From Pseudomonas sp. N40(2020) (GTDB lineage: Bacteria > Pseudomonadota > Gammaproteobacteria > Pseudomonadales > Pseudomonadaceae), in assembly GCF_014472415.1 (NCBI RefSeq), contig NZ_JACSZV010000026.1, positions 1-64,000 of the forward strand: 64,000 nucleotides of DNA. The letters run 5' to 3'. Numbering within the stretch: the stretch's first letter is position 1; each line of letters opens with the position of its first letter. Below are positions 1 to 8,595 of this stretch, in pieces. The notes beneath the pieces were generated by a model. It saw nothing but the letters and a program-made list of their open reading frames with translations, made no database searches and was not told the DNA's origin. Made by a program: the position numbers and the translations under genes.

Positions 1-20
1 CTGCAAGACCGCGTTACCCC

Positions 21-86
21 TTTCGCGAGCAGGCTCGCTCCCACATTGGAATGCATTTCAAATGTGGGAGCGAGCCTGCTCGCGAA
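21..86. repeat. REP doublet (inverted pair), family A
   Basis: Two inverted copies of the roughly 22-bp palindromic unit GTGGGAGCGAGCCTGCTCGCGA, separated by a short spacer that is itself partly complementary. The same doublet recurs at 10438-10528, 45195-45284 and, slightly diverged, at 54529-54619. This arrangement is the REPIN pattern known in Pseudomonas. It lies just upstream of the permease gene at 124; the rest of 1-123 shows no gene. Confidence 0.85.
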
Positions 87-123
87 GAGGACCTTGTAAG
101 CAACACCAATCCCGGAACCTGCA

Positions 124-1083
124 ATGAAACATAAAAAAGCCCAATGGCCCTGGCACGTCCTCACCGTGCTGGTGCTGATCGGCCTGGCCGGTGCGTTGTA
201 TTACGCCACGTCGCTGATGTCCTACGAATGGCGCTGGAATCGCGTGCCGCAGTACTTCGCCTATCAGGCCGAAGAAACCCAGCGTGCCGCCGACATTTCC
301 ACCGTCACCGAACTGGTGCGCAAGGGCAGTAGCGCGCAAGTCACTCTGCGCAACGATGCCGGTGACGAGCAGCACCTGACCGTCGACGAGAACAGCCTGC
401 AATTCGCTCAGGGCGACGATGTGGCCGAAGGCGACGTCGTGGGTGTCACTCGGCATTGGGCGGCGGGGCCGCTGTTGTGGGGGCTGTGGACGACGCTTTG
501 GCTGTCGGTGGTCTCCGGCATTCTCGGGTTGTTGATCGGTCTGGTCACCGGGCTGTGCCGCTTGTCGAGCAACCCGACTCTGCGCGACCTGTCGAGCATC
601 TACGTCGAACTGGTACGCGGCACGCCGCTGCTGGTGCAGATTTTCATTTTCTACTTCTTCATCGGCACGGTGATGAACCTGTCCCGGGAGTTCGCCGGGA
701 TCGCCGCGTTGTCGCTGTTCACCGGCGCCTATGTGGCCGAGATCATCCGTTCCGGCGTGCAGTCGATTGCCCGTGGGCAGAACGAAGCCGCGCGCTCGCT
801 CGGTTTGAGTGCCGGCCAGTCGATGCGTCACGTGGTACTGCCGCAAGCGTTCAAGCGCGTGCTGCCGCCGCTGGCCGGGCAGTTCATCAGTCTGGTCAAG
901 GACACCTCGCTGGTGTCGGTAATCGCCATCACCGAATTGCTGAAAAGCGGCCGTGAAGTCATCACGACTTCGTTCTCGCCGTTCGAGATTCTGTTCTGCG
1001 TGGCCGGTCTGTACCTGTTGATCAACCTGCCGCTGTCGAAAATCGCCAGCCGGCTTGAGCGGAGGCTCGCGCAAAGTGATTGA
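124..1083 (+). CDS. polar amino-acid ABC transporter, permease subunit
   Basis: Inner-membrane subunit of a polar amino-acid importer (His/Glu/Gln/Arg/opine permease family), 319 residues. One transmembrane helix near residues 11-31 is followed by an unusual hydrophilic stretch of about 80 residues (about 35-115). The standard permease domain then follows, with the EAA-type loop (GQNEAARSLGLS, about 219-230) that contacts the ATPase. The ATPase gene overlaps its end, so the two are translationally coupled. The binding protein and any other permease are expected to the left of the window. The substrate cannot be read from the sequence. Confidence 0.9.
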   Translation: MKHKKAQWPWHVLTVLVLIGLAGALYYATSLMSYEWRWNRVPQYFAYQAEETQRAADISTVTELVRKGSSAQVTLRNDAGDEQHLTVDENSLQFAQGDDVAEGDVVGVTRHWAAGPLLWGLWTTLWLSVVSGILGLLIGLVTGLCRLSSNPTLRDLSSIYVELVRGTPLLVQIFIFYFFIGTVMNLSREFAGIAALSLFTGAYVAEIIRSGVQSIARGQNEAARSLGLSAGQSMRHVVLPQAFKRVLPPLAGQFISLVKDTSLVSVIAITELLKSGREVITTSFSPFEILFCVAGLYLLINLPLSKIASRLERRLAQSD

Positions 1084-1810
1084 AGTCCGCGATCTGGTAA
1101 AAGTCTTCGACACCCGTGGCCAGGTAGTGCGCGCGGTGGATAACGTCAGCACCACGGTGGCCAAGGGCGAAGTACTGGTGGTGATCGGCCCGTCCGGTTC
1201 CGGCAAGTCGACCTTCCTGCGCTGCCTCAATGGCCTGGAAGAGTTCGATTCGGGTTCGGTGAGCATCGACGGTCTGCAACTGGCCGACCCGAAAACCGAC
1301 GTCAACGCCTACCGCCGCGAAGTCGGCATGGTGTTCCAGCATTTCAACCTGTTCCCGCACATGACCGTGTTGGAAAACCTTTGTCTGGCGCAAAAAGTCG
1401 TGCGCAAGCGCGGCAAGAAAGAGCGCGAGGCGAAGGCCATGGAGTTGCTGAAAAAGGTCGGTATCGCGCAGAAAGCCAACGAGTTTCCGTCACGCCTGTC
1501 CGGCGGTCAGCAGCAGCGCGTGGCAATCGCCCGGGCGCTGGCGATGGAGCCGAAGGTGATGCTGTTCGATGAGCCGACCTCGGCCCTCGACCCGGAAATG
1601 GTCGGCGAAGTACTGGATGTGATGAAGAACCTGGCCGTGGAAGGCATGACCATGGTCTGCGTCACCCACGAAATGGGCTTCGCCCGGGAAGTGGCAGATC
1701 GGGTGCTGTTCTTCGATCACGGCAAGTTGCTGGAAGATGCGTCGCCGGCGGAGTTCTTTGATGCGCCGAAGGATCCGCGCGCTCAGGCATTCCTGCGTCA
1801 GGTTCTGTAA
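1076..1810 (+). CDS. polar amino-acid ABC transporter, ATP-binding subunit
   Basis: ATPase that powers the importer encoded just upstream. It has Walker A GPSGSGKST, Q-loop VFQHFNLFPH, signature LSGGQQQRVAIARAL, Walker B VMLFDEPTSALDP and the switch His in VTHEMGF, as in the GlnQ/HisP group. I place the start at GTG 1076, which has GGAGG about 9 bases upstream and overlaps the permease stop by 8 bases. An in-frame TTG at 1055 would add seven residues. Length from GTG is 244 residues, normal for the family. The substrate is unknown. Confidence 0.92.
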   Translation: MIEVRDLVKVFDTRGQVVRAVDNVSTTVAKGEVLVVIGPSGSGKSTFLRCLNGLEEFDSGSVSIDGLQLADPKTDVNAYRREVGMVFQHFNLFPHMTVLENLCLAQKVVRKRGKKEREAKAMELLKKVGIAQKANEFPSRLSGGQQQRVAIARALAMEPKVMLFDEPTSALDPEMVGEVLDVMKNLAVEGMTMVCVTHEMGFAREVADRVLFFDHGKLLEDASPAEFFDAPKDPRAQAFLRQVL

Positions 1811-1925
1811 CTGATCGTTCCCACGCTCTGCGTGGGAACGCCGCCCGGGACGCTCCGCGTCCCTTCTCAAGCGTGACGCAGAGCGTCACAGGATGCATTC
1901 CCACGCAGAGCGTGGGAACGATCAG
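1811..1925. repeat. nested palindromic MITE-like element, family B
   Basis: A 115-bp element bounded by CTGATCGTTCCCACGCTCTGCG and its inverted complement, with inner palindromes around GACGCTCCGCGTC and GTGACGCAGAGCGTCAC. A near copy with the same architecture lies at 20095-20208. It fills the space between the convergent ABC ATPase and chemoreceptor genes and could end transcription from both sides by strong folding. Confidence 0.85.
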
Positions 1926-1934
1926 TCCGACTAC

Positions 1935-3851
1935 TTAGACCTTGAACTTGCCAACCAGCGTCTGCAGATGCGTCCCCAGCCGCGCCAGCTCAACGCTGGA
2001 CGCTGCCGTCTCTTCACTCGCCGCCGATGTCTGATCCGACACATCGCGCACATTCAGCACGCTACGGTTGATCTCTTCCGCCACCGCGCTCTGCTGCTCT
2101 GCCGCCGCAGCGATCTGCTGGTTCATCGCCTGAATCGCCGAAACAGTGCGGGTGATGCTTGCCAGCGAGCCACCGGCCCGACGGGTCAGCTCAACGCTGC
2201 TGTCGGTCAGGGTGCGGCTGTTGTCCATGATCGTCGCCACCTGCTGGGTGCCGTTTTGCAGGCCGACGATCAGCTCTTCGATCTCTTCGGTTGACTTCTG
2301 CGTGCGCTGGGCGAGGCTGCGTACTTCATCGGCAACCACGGCGAAACCACGACCGGCCTCACCGGCACGCGCCGCCTCGATGGCCGCGTTGAGCGCCAGC
2401 AGGTTGGTTTGCTGGGCCACGGATTTGATTACGTCGAGGACGCTGCCTATCTTGTCGCTTTCGCGCTTGAGTTCGCCCATGGCTTCGGTGGAGTGACCGA
2501 CTTCAACGGCCAGACGCTCGATCTGCGCAATGGCTTCGCCGACGACTTTGTCGCCTTCGCGGGCCTGTTGGTCCGCAGCGACAGCGGCTTCGGAAGCCTC
2601 TTCAGCGTTGCGCGCAACTTCCTGCACGGTGGCAGCCATTTCGTTCATGGCGGTGGCGACCTGATCGGTCTCGATTTTCTGATTGTTGACCCCGGCGCTG
2701 GTTTGCTCGGTCACGGCGGACAGCTCTTCGGCGGCACTGGCGATCTGTGTGACGCCATCGCTGATCCCGCCGATCAACTCGCGCAGGCCTTGGGTCATGC
2801 TCTGCATCGAACGCTGCAACTGGCCAAGTTCGTCGCGGCGCAACGAGACCAGGTTGTGGGTCAGGTCGCCGGCAGCGACGCGCTCGGCGACTTTCAGGGT
2901 CTGGTTCAGCGGAATGATGATCTGACGAGTGATCGCCCATGCCGCCAGCAAGCCGAAAGCCAGGGCCAGCAGGGTGGCGATCAACAGCATGTTCTTGGCG
3001 TGGGCGGCATCGGTGTCGCGCACGATAGTTTGCGAAGCCGTCAGCTTCTTGCTGAGGTCGATCAAGATGTCGCCCTGAGCGGACATGCGCGCGAGTGACT
3101 TGGCATTGGTGACCTGCGAATCGCGGAACTGAGCGACCGCCGCGCGATAGGCTTTGATCGATTCGGTGGCCTGTTGCAGGTTGGCGATGTGTTGTTCCGG
3201 CAGTTCCGACTGCAGGCTTTCAAGGTTTTTGAGGGCATTGTCGATGGCATTCAGTGCCGGTTGTTCTGCTTCAGCCTTGCCGCTGTAGGTGTAGCCGCGC
3301 ACTTGATAGCGCGCCTGCTGGAGCAGTTTGCTCAGTTCGATCACGCTGTTGAACTGCGCGACGCTGTCACCTTGCAGCAAGGATTTTTCAACTTCCGATA
3401 CCTTTGCCACGGCGTTGTCGGCGCTGGCGCCCAGCTTGCTGCGGGCGTCTTCGCGCTGGACGGTGGCTTGAGTCATGTCGGCAAAAGCACGTTTGTATTC
3501 GGCAACGGCGGCCAATTGCTGATCGACCATGGCGGCGTCGGATGGTTGTTCAATCAGGCCGCGTGCGGTTTGCAGGCCGCTGTCGAGTTTGTTCAGCAAC
3601 TCGTTGACCGCGCCCGGGCCTTGTTCACCACGGCGTGCGTCATAGTCCACGCGCGCCAGGCGCAGGTCTTTGGTCAGCTCGTTTAGGCTGGAGATGAAAC
3701 CGAGCTTGTCGCCACGGCTGATGATGCCGCTCATGCCGGTCCAGCCGGTAAAGGTGATCAACAGCGTCAGCACCAGCACCAGGCCGAAACCGATTCCCAG
3801 TTTGCGTTTGACGCTGACGTTTCCAAGACTCTCGGCTAACCAACGGTACAT
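1935..3851 (-). CDS. methyl-accepting chemotaxis protein with HBM-type sensor domain (McpQ/McpK-like)
   Basis: Transmembrane chemoreceptor of 638 residues. TM1 lies at about 18-38. A purely helical periplasmic ligand domain of about 245 residues follows, then TM2 at about 287-307, a HAMP segment and the cytoplasmic signalling coiled coil with the conserved hairpin tip (TNLLALNAAIEAARAGE). The length and all-helical sensor fit the HBM class, whose members include P. putida McpS and McpQ and P. aeruginosa McpK, which sense TCA-type organic acids. From memory the McpQ and McpK genes also sit next to rsmE-tatC, so this is probably their ortholog. The ligand here (citrate, 2-oxoglutarate or another acid) is inference. 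The start has GGGAG upstream. Confidence 0.9.
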   Translation of the reverse strand: MYRWLAESLGNVSVKRKLGIGFGLVLVLTLLITFTGWTGMSGIISRGDKLGFISSLNELTKDLRLARVDYDARRGEQGPGAVNELLNKLDSGLQTARGLIEQPSDAAMVDQQLAAVAEYKRAFADMTQATVQREDARSKLGASADNAVAKVSEVEKSLLQGDSVAQFNSVIELSKLLQQARYQVRGYTYSGKAEAEQPALNAIDNALKNLESLQSELPEQHIANLQQATESIKAYRAAVAQFRDSQVTNAKSLARMSAQGDILIDLSKKLTASQTIVRDTDAAHAKNMLLIATLLALAFGLLAAWAITRQIIIPLNQTLKVAERVAAGDLTHNLVSLRRDELGQLQRSMQSMTQGLRELIGGISDGVTQIASAAEELSAVTEQTSAGVNNQKIETDQVATAMNEMAATVQEVARNAEEASEAAVAADQQAREGDKVVGEAIAQIERLAVEVGHSTEAMGELKRESDKIGSVLDVIKSVAQQTNLLALNAAIEAARAGEAGRGFAVVADEVRSLAQRTQKSTEEIEELIVGLQNGTQQVATIMDNSRTLTDSSVELTRRAGGSLASITRTVSAIQAMNQQIAAAAEQQSAVAEEINRSVLNVRDVSDQTSAASEETAASSVELARLGTHLQTLVGKFKV

Positions 3852-3935
3852 GCGACGACTCCCTCAGACCACTCATTGGACTTATGGGAGCTGTATCGGC
3901 TGCGTGATGGCATTCTGTAATGCCATCTGTCCGGG

Positions 3936-4643
3936 CTAGAAGAGGCGGGCGAGGAGGGCGGTGACGGCGGTTTCGACGCGCAGGATGCGTTCGCCCAGTT
4001 GCACCGGTTGCAGGCCGGATTTGGCCAGCAGATCGATTTCGTAAGGAATCCAGCCACCTTCGGGGCCGATGGCCAAAGTCACCGGTTCGCTCAATGCGCG
4101 CGGGCAGGGCGGATAGTTACCGGGATGGCCGACCAGACCAAGTGTGCCTTCAGTAATCGCTGGCAGGCGGTCTTCGACAAACGGCTTGAAGCGTTTCTCG
4201 ATGATGATTTGCGGCAGCACCGTATCCCGCGCCTGTTCGAGGCCGAGGATCAGCTGTTCGCGGATTGCGTCAGGTTCGAGAAACGGTGTCTGCCAGAAAC
4301 TCTTCTCGACCCGATAGCTGTTGACCAGAATGACCTTTGACACACCCATGGTCGCCACGGTCTGGAACACCCGCCGCAGCATTTTTGGACGCGGCAGGGC
4401 CAGTACCAAGGTCAGCGGCAGTTTGGCCGGTGGCGGCTGATCGACGCTGACGCGTAGTTCAGCTTCACCAGCCTCCAGCCGCAAAAGCTCAGCCGAACCC
4501 ATCAGCCCATTGATGCGCCCGACCCGCAGGCTGTCACCCACTTGCGAGCGATGAACTTCCTGCATGTGCGTCAGGCGTCGATCACGCAGCACCACACGGT
4601 CGGCCGCAATGAAGTCGGCCTCTTCGAGCAGCAGCAGGTTCAT
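3936..4643 (-). CDS. rsmE: 16S rRNA (uracil-1498-N3)-methyltransferase RsmE
   Basis: SAM-dependent methylase that modifies U1498 in the decoding region of 16S rRNA. The 235-residue protein has the RsmE layout: a PUA-like N-terminal RNA-binding domain (about 1-70) and a SPOUT knot domain with the conserved motif LAIGPEGGW (about 190-198) and C-terminal LGERILRVETAVTALL. The start ATG overlaps the tatC stop by 4 bases (ATGA), so it is the last gene of the tat run. Confidence 0.95.
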   Translation of the reverse strand: MNLLLLEEADFIAADRVVLRDRRLTHMQEVHRSQVGDSLRVGRINGLMGSAELLRLEAGEAELRVSVDQPPPAKLPLTLVLALPRPKMLRRVFQTVATMGVSKVILVNSYRVEKSFWQTPFLEPDAIREQLILGLEQARDTVLPQIIIEKRFKPFVEDRLPAITEGTLGLVGHPGNYPPCPRALSEPVTLAIGPEGGWIPYEIDLLAKSGLQPVQLGERILRVETAVTALLARLF

Positions 4644-5431
4644 GCCTGGGTCGCTGGCGGCTGGTCGTTGTGATCGTCGGCCGGTTTTTCATCCGGACGT
4701 TCGCGCTTGCTGACCAGACCACCGAACAGAATGCCGATTTCAAACAGCATCCACATCGGCACGGCCAACAGGGTCTGCGAGAAAATGTCCGGCGGCGTGA
4801 GGATCATGCCGACTACGAAGCAGCCAATGATCACGTACGGACGGATCTTTCTCAGGTAGGCGACGTCGACCACGCCGATCCACACCAGCAGCACAACGGC
4901 CACCGGTATCTCGAACGCCACGCCGAAGGCGAAAAACAACGTCATGACGAAATCGAGGTAGCTGGCGATATCGGTCATCATTTCCACGCCGGCCGGGGTG
5001 GCGGCGGCGAAGAACTTGAAGATCAGAGGGAACACGAAGTAATAGGCGAAAGCCATGCCGGTGTAGAACAGCAGGATGCTGGAGACCAGCAGTGGCACCG
5101 CGATGCGCTTCTCATGCTTGTACAGGCCCGGCGCGATGAAGCCCCAGATCTGATGCAGGATCACCGGAATCGCGAGGAACAGCGAGACCATCATCGTCAG
5201 CTTCAGTGGCGTCAGGAACGGCGACGACACGTCGGTGGCGATCATCGTCGCGCCGACCGGCAGGTACTGACGCAACGGCGTCGAGACGAAGGTGTAGATC
5301 TGCTGGGTGAAGGCGAACAGCCCGGCGAAGATGATGAAGATCGCCGCCACACAACGCAGCAGGCGGGTGCGCAACTCGGTGAGGTGCGAAACCAGCGGCA
5401 TGTGCTGGTCGTTTTCGGGGAGATCGCTCAT
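4640..5431 (-). CDS. tatC: Sec-independent protein translocase TatC
   Basis: Multispanning inner-membrane receptor of the twin-arginine translocase, 263 residues with six predicted helices. The conserved N-terminal cytoplasmic stretch HLTELRTRLLRC (about 16-27) and the periplasmic Pro-rich loop before helix 2 are recognisable. With TatB it binds twin-arginine signal peptides of folded substrates. It overlaps tatB by 4 bases and rsmE by 4 bases. The charged C-terminal tail (KRERPDEKPADDHND) is cytoplasmic and variable in the family. Confidence 0.97.
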   Translation of the reverse strand: MSDLPENDQHMPLVSHLTELRTRLLRCVAAIFIIFAGLFAFTQQIYTFVSTPLRQYLPVGATMIATDVSSPFLTPLKLTMMVSLFLAIPVILHQIWGFIAPGLYKHEKRIAVPLLVSSILLFYTGMAFAYYFVFPLIFKFFAAATPAGVEMMTDIASYLDFVMTLFFAFGVAFEIPVAVVLLVWIGVVDVAYLRKIRPYVIIGCFVVGMILTPPDIFSQTLLAVPMWMLFEIGILFGGLVSKRERPDEKPADDHNDQPPATQA

Positions 5432-5865
5432 GGGGCTCGCGGCGGTAATGTTGGATCATGAGGGGCTGGCGCAACAGGCGCAGCCGCAGGGGCAACAGGT
5501 TCTACGGAAGGCGTGACCGACACGGTTTCGACAGCGGCAACAGTCGCAGGTGTTGTCGCAGCGGCAGCGCTGTGAATCGTCTGCTCGCCCACATGCTCAA
5601 CTGGCGTCGGTTCCTGCTGAACCGGATTGAAAATCTTCCGTGCCTCCTGCTCCAACGACAGAATGTGCTCGTTGTGCAGTTGCCGACGAATCTCGTCGGC
5701 ACCGATTTCACGTTCAACTTCCTGTTTGATCGCGTTGAAGCTGCGCTTCAGCCGTCCGACCCACAGGCCGGCGGTGCGTGCAGCGCCCGGCAGACGCTCG
5801 GGGCCCAGCACCAGCAGGGCAACGAGGCCGACGAGCAGCAGTTCAGAGAAGCTGATACCAAACAT
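5428..5865 (-). CDS. tatB: twin-arginine translocase subunit TatB
   Basis: Single-pass membrane protein of 145 residues that forms the signal-peptide receptor complex with TatC. It has the typical short N-terminal helix (about 2-20) with Glu8 inside it (MFGISFSE), the LGPERLP hinge and an amphipathic helix (about 26-75). The C-terminal 60 residues are a low-complexity Ala/Pro/Val tail. It lies 10 bases after tatA and overlaps tatC by 4 bases. Confidence 0.96.
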   Translation of the reverse strand: MFGISFSELLLVGLVALLVLGPERLPGAARTAGLWVGRLKRSFNAIKQEVEREIGADEIRRQLHNEHILSLEQEARKIFNPVQQEPTPVEHVGEQTIHSAAAATTPATVAAVETVSVTPSVEPVAPAAAPVAPAPHDPTLPPRAP

Positions 5866-5875
5866 TAGTCAGTGC

Positions 5876-6157
5876 TCACACGTCTTTGCGGATCGGCTCT
5901 TCGACTTTCTGCGCCTGCACGTCGATGGTGTGCGGCGGGTTGGCCTGAGCGGTGGCTTGCGGCTGCACCGGTGGCACTGGCTGCGCAGGCGTCACGGTTG
6001 GATCGGCGGCCGGCTTGTCGTCGTCGTTCATGGCTTTGCGAAAGCCCTTGATCGACTCACCCACGTCGGTGCCGAGGTTTTTCAGTTTCTTGGTGCCGAA
6101 CACCAGCACCACGACTACCAGAATGACGATCCAGTGTTTCCAGTCAAAAATGCCCAT
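5876..6157 (-). CDS. tatA: twin-arginine translocase subunit TatA
   Basis: Pore-forming subunit of the Tat exporter, 93 residues. The start is set at the ATG giving MGIFDWKHW, the usual TatA N-terminus, with AGAGAGGAAC just upstream; a longer in-frame reading from 6250 runs into hisE and is rejected. It has one N-terminal helix (about 9-21), the conserved FGTKKLK hinge (about 20-26), an amphipathic helix and a Pro/Gln/Ala-rich tail. It is the first gene of tatABC. Confidence 0.96.
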   Translation of the reverse strand: MGIFDWKHWIVILVVVVLVFGTKKLKNLGTDVGESIKGFRKAMNDDDKPAADPTVTPAQPVPPVQPQATAQANPPHTIDVQAQKVEEPIRKDV

Positions 6158-6182
6158 GTTGCTGTTCCTCTCTAATAGTTGT

Positions 6183-6515
6183 TCAGGCGGACGGGCGCGA
6201 GGCTTTCTCGACGTGTCCGGACAGGCCGAAGCGACGATCCAGTTCATCAAGCACAGCCTGTGGATGCTGCCCCAGTTGAGCGAGCATGACCATGCTGTGG
6301 AACCACAGGTCGGCGGTCTCGTAGATCACGTCGCTGCAGTCGCCGCTGATGGCGGCGTCCTTGGCGGCAATAATGGTTTCGACCGACTCTTCGCCGACTT
6401 TCTCCAGAATCTTGTTCAGACCCTTGTGATACAGGCTGGCGACATACGAGCTGTCGGCCGCTGCGCCTTTGCGCTCTTCGAGCACTTCGGCCAGGCGGGT
6501 CAGGGTGTCACTCAT
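6183..6515 (-). CDS. hisE: phosphoribosyl-ATP pyrophosphatase HisE
   Basis: Second step of histidine synthesis: hydrolyses phosphoribosyl-ATP to phosphoribosyl-AMP in the cytoplasm. The 110-residue all-helical protein carries the MazG-like metal-binding pattern EESVETIIAAKD (about 41-52) and the DVIYETADLWFH helix (about 59-70). It overlaps the end of hisI by 8 bases. hisE and hisI are separate genes here, not fused as in enterobacteria. Confidence 0.96.
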   Translation of the reverse strand: MSDTLTRLAEVLEERKGAAADSSYVASLYHKGLNKILEKVGEESVETIIAAKDAAISGDCSDVIYETADLWFHSMVMLAQLGQHPQAVLDELDRRFGLSGHVEKASRPSA

Positions 6516-6909
6516 GTTTGTGTCCTGCGGAATAGATTGCGTGCGGGTCTTTCAGCACCGGGTCGACCGTTTTCCAGTCGCCGTTTTCGAAGACGCGGTA
6601 AAAGCAGCTTTGACGGCCGGTATGGCAAGCGATGTCGCCGATCTGTTCAACCATCAGGATGATCACGTCGGCGTCACAGTCCAGACGCATCTCATGCAAG
6701 GTCTGTGCGTGGCCGGACTCTTCGCCCTTGCGCCACAGCTTGCCACGGGAACGTGACCAGTAGATTGCACGGTTTTCCGCAGCGGTCAGTTCCAGCGCTT
6801 CGCGGTTCATCCAGGCCATCATCAGTACACGTCCGGTCTTGTGATCCTGGGCAATCGCGGGCACCAGGCCGTCAGCGTCCCACTTGATCTCGTCCAGCCA
6901 GTTTTTCAT
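6508..6909 (-). CDS. hisI: phosphoribosyl-AMP cyclohydrolase HisI
   Basis: Third step of histidine synthesis: opens the adenine ring of phosphoribosyl-AMP. The sequence contains MAWMNREAL, the metal-binding segment LDCDADVIILMVEQ and the conserved CHTGRQSCFYR (Zn ligands). The start is placed at ATG 6909 because GGAG lies 6 bases upstream; an in-frame GTG at 6933 would add eight residues. Length is 133 residues. It is read before hisE with an 8-base overlap, downstream of the ubi genes. Confidence 0.95.
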   Translation of the reverse strand: MKNWLDEIKWDADGLVPAIAQDHKTGRVLMMAWMNREALELTAAENRAIYWSRSRGKLWRKGEESGHAQTLHEMRLDCDADVIILMVEQIGDIACHTGRQSCFYRVFENGDWKTVDPVLKDPHAIYSAGHKHE

Positions 6910-6990
6910 CTTCGACTCCGACAGCGAACCCACACTTCAAATAGTCGGGTTCAGGCGTTGAAACAGTGTGCCAGCCGATCACGGAACTGG

Positions 6991-8595
6991 CTATCGGCGA
7001 ACGACCAGATACAAGCCTACGGCTACCATGATCCCGGCGGGCCAATGCCCCAATTCGTTCAGCGGGCCACCGGCGGCGAGGATCGCACCGCCTGCCAGAT
7101 GGGCGCTGCCGAGCAGGCGCAGGAACCAGTCGTCCTTGCGTTTGTGCCACGGCGGCGGTGGGTCTTTGGCGTGAGGCTGGGACATGCGTTCAAGCAGATC
7201 GCGGGCCATGTTGGCCAGATGCGGAATCTGTTCGAACTGGCTCTGCACGTTGCCGAGCAAGGCTTTCGGGCTGACACGTTCGCGCATCCAGCGTTCAAGG
7301 AACGGCTGTGCGGTGTTCCACAGATCCAGATCCGGATAGAGCTGACGACCGAGGCCTTCGATGTTCAGCAAGGTCTTTTGCAGCAGTACGAGTTGCGGCT
7401 GCACTTCCATGTTGAATCGCCGCGCGGTCTGGAACAGGCGCATTAGCACCTGGCCAAATGAAATATCTTTTAACGGTTTTTCGAAGATCGGTTCGCACAC
7501 GGTACGGATCGCCGCTTCGAACTCGTTGAGTTTGGTTTCCGCCGGCACCCAGCCCGAATCAATGTGCAGTTGCGCCACGCGGCGGTAGTCACGTTTGAAG
7601 AAGGCGAACAGGTTGCGCGCCAGATAATCCTGATCTTCCGGGGTCAGGCTGCCGACGATCCCGCAGTCGATCGCGATGTACTGTGGGCTCCACGGGTTGA
7701 CGGTGCTGACGAAGATGTTGCCCGGGTGCATGTCGGCGTGGAAGAAACTGTCGCGGAACACCTGGGTGAAGAAGATCTCCACACCACGTTCGGCAAGCAT
7801 TTTCATGTCGGTGCGCTGATCGGCAAGGGTCGCCAGATCCGTCACCTGAATCCCGTAGATGCGCTCCATCACCAGCACCTTCGGCCGGCACCAGTCCCAA
7901 TAGACTTGCGGCACGTAAAGCAACGGCGAGCCCTCGAAATTGCGCTTCAACTGGCTGGCGTTGGCCGCCTCGCGCAGCAGGTCGAGCTCGTCGTAGATGG
8001 TTTTTTCGTAGTCCTGCACCACGTCCACCGGGTGCAGCAGGCGGGCGTCAGCCGAGACCTTTTCGGCGGCGCGGGCGAGGATGAACAGCCACGCCAGATC
8101 CTGGGCGATGATTGGTTTGAGGCCTGGGCGGATCACCTTGACGACCACTTCTTCGCCGGTTTTCAACTGCGCGGCATGCACCTGCGCCACCGAGGCCGAA
8201 GCCAGCGGAGCGACGTCGAAACGGCTGAAGACTTCGCTGATTTTTTTGCCGAGCTGTTCTTCGATCAGCTTGATCGACAGCTGCGAATCGAACGGCGGTA
8301 CACGATCCTGCAACAGCATCAGCTCATCGGCGATGTCTTCCGGCAGCAAGTCGCGGCGGGTCGAGAGAATCTGCCCGAACTTGATGAAGATCGGCCCCAG
8401 ATCCTGTAATGCCAGGCGCAGGCGCGCGCCACGGCTCAGGTCCAGCGGCTTGCGCGGGAACCAGCGCCACGGCAGCACATAGCGCAGCGCCAGCAGGAAC
8501 CAGGGCAGCGGCAGATCGAACAGCAGGTCATCGAGACGGTAGCGGATCACGACGCGCTGGATGCGCAACAGACGGCGGACGGCAAGCAGCTTCAT
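6991..8595 (-). CDS. ubiB: ubiquinone biosynthesis atypical kinase UbiB
   Basis: ADCK/ABC1-family protein-kinase-like ATPase needed for ubiquinone synthesis, 534 residues. It shows the family KxGQ motif (FIKFGQILSTRRDLLP, about 70-85), the Ala-rich nucleotide loop ASASVAQVH (about 137-145) replacing a normal kinase P-loop, catalytic HADMHPGN (about 288-295) and AIDCG. Hydrophobic helices at the C-terminus (about 490-530) anchor it to the inner membrane. The start overlaps the ubiJ stop by 4 bases. Confidence 0.96.
   Translation of the reverse strand: MKLLAVRRLLRIQRVVIRYRLDDLLFDLPLPWFLLALRYVLPWRWFPRKPLDLSRGARLRLALQDLGPIFIKFGQILSTRRDLLPEDIADELMLLQDRVPPFDSQLSIKLIEEQLGKKISEVFSRFDVAPLASASVAQVHAAQLKTGEEVVVKVIRPGLKPIIAQDLAWLFILARAAEKVSADARLLHPVDVVQDYEKTIYDELDLLREAANASQLKRNFEGSPLLYVPQVYWDWCRPKVLVMERIYGIQVTDLATLADQRTDMKMLAERGVEIFFTQVFRDSFFHADMHPGNIFVSTVNPWSPQYIAIDCGIVGSLTPEDQDYLARNLFAFFKRDYRRVAQLHIDSGWVPAETKLNEFEAAIRTVCEPIFEKPLKDISFGQVLMRLFQTARRFNMEVQPQLVLLQKTLLNIEGLGRQLYPDLDLWNTAQPFLERWMRERVSPKALLGNVQSQFEQIPHLANMARDLLERMSQPHAKDPPPPWHKRKDDWFLRLLGSAHLAGGAILAAGGPLNELGHWPAGIMVAVGLYLVVRR

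Noticed and set aside
58..1305. 415-codon minus-strand frame opposite the ABC transporter genes
   Set aside because: Composition is typical of an antisense shadow (Arg/Gln/His-rich) and it spans two well-supported genes.
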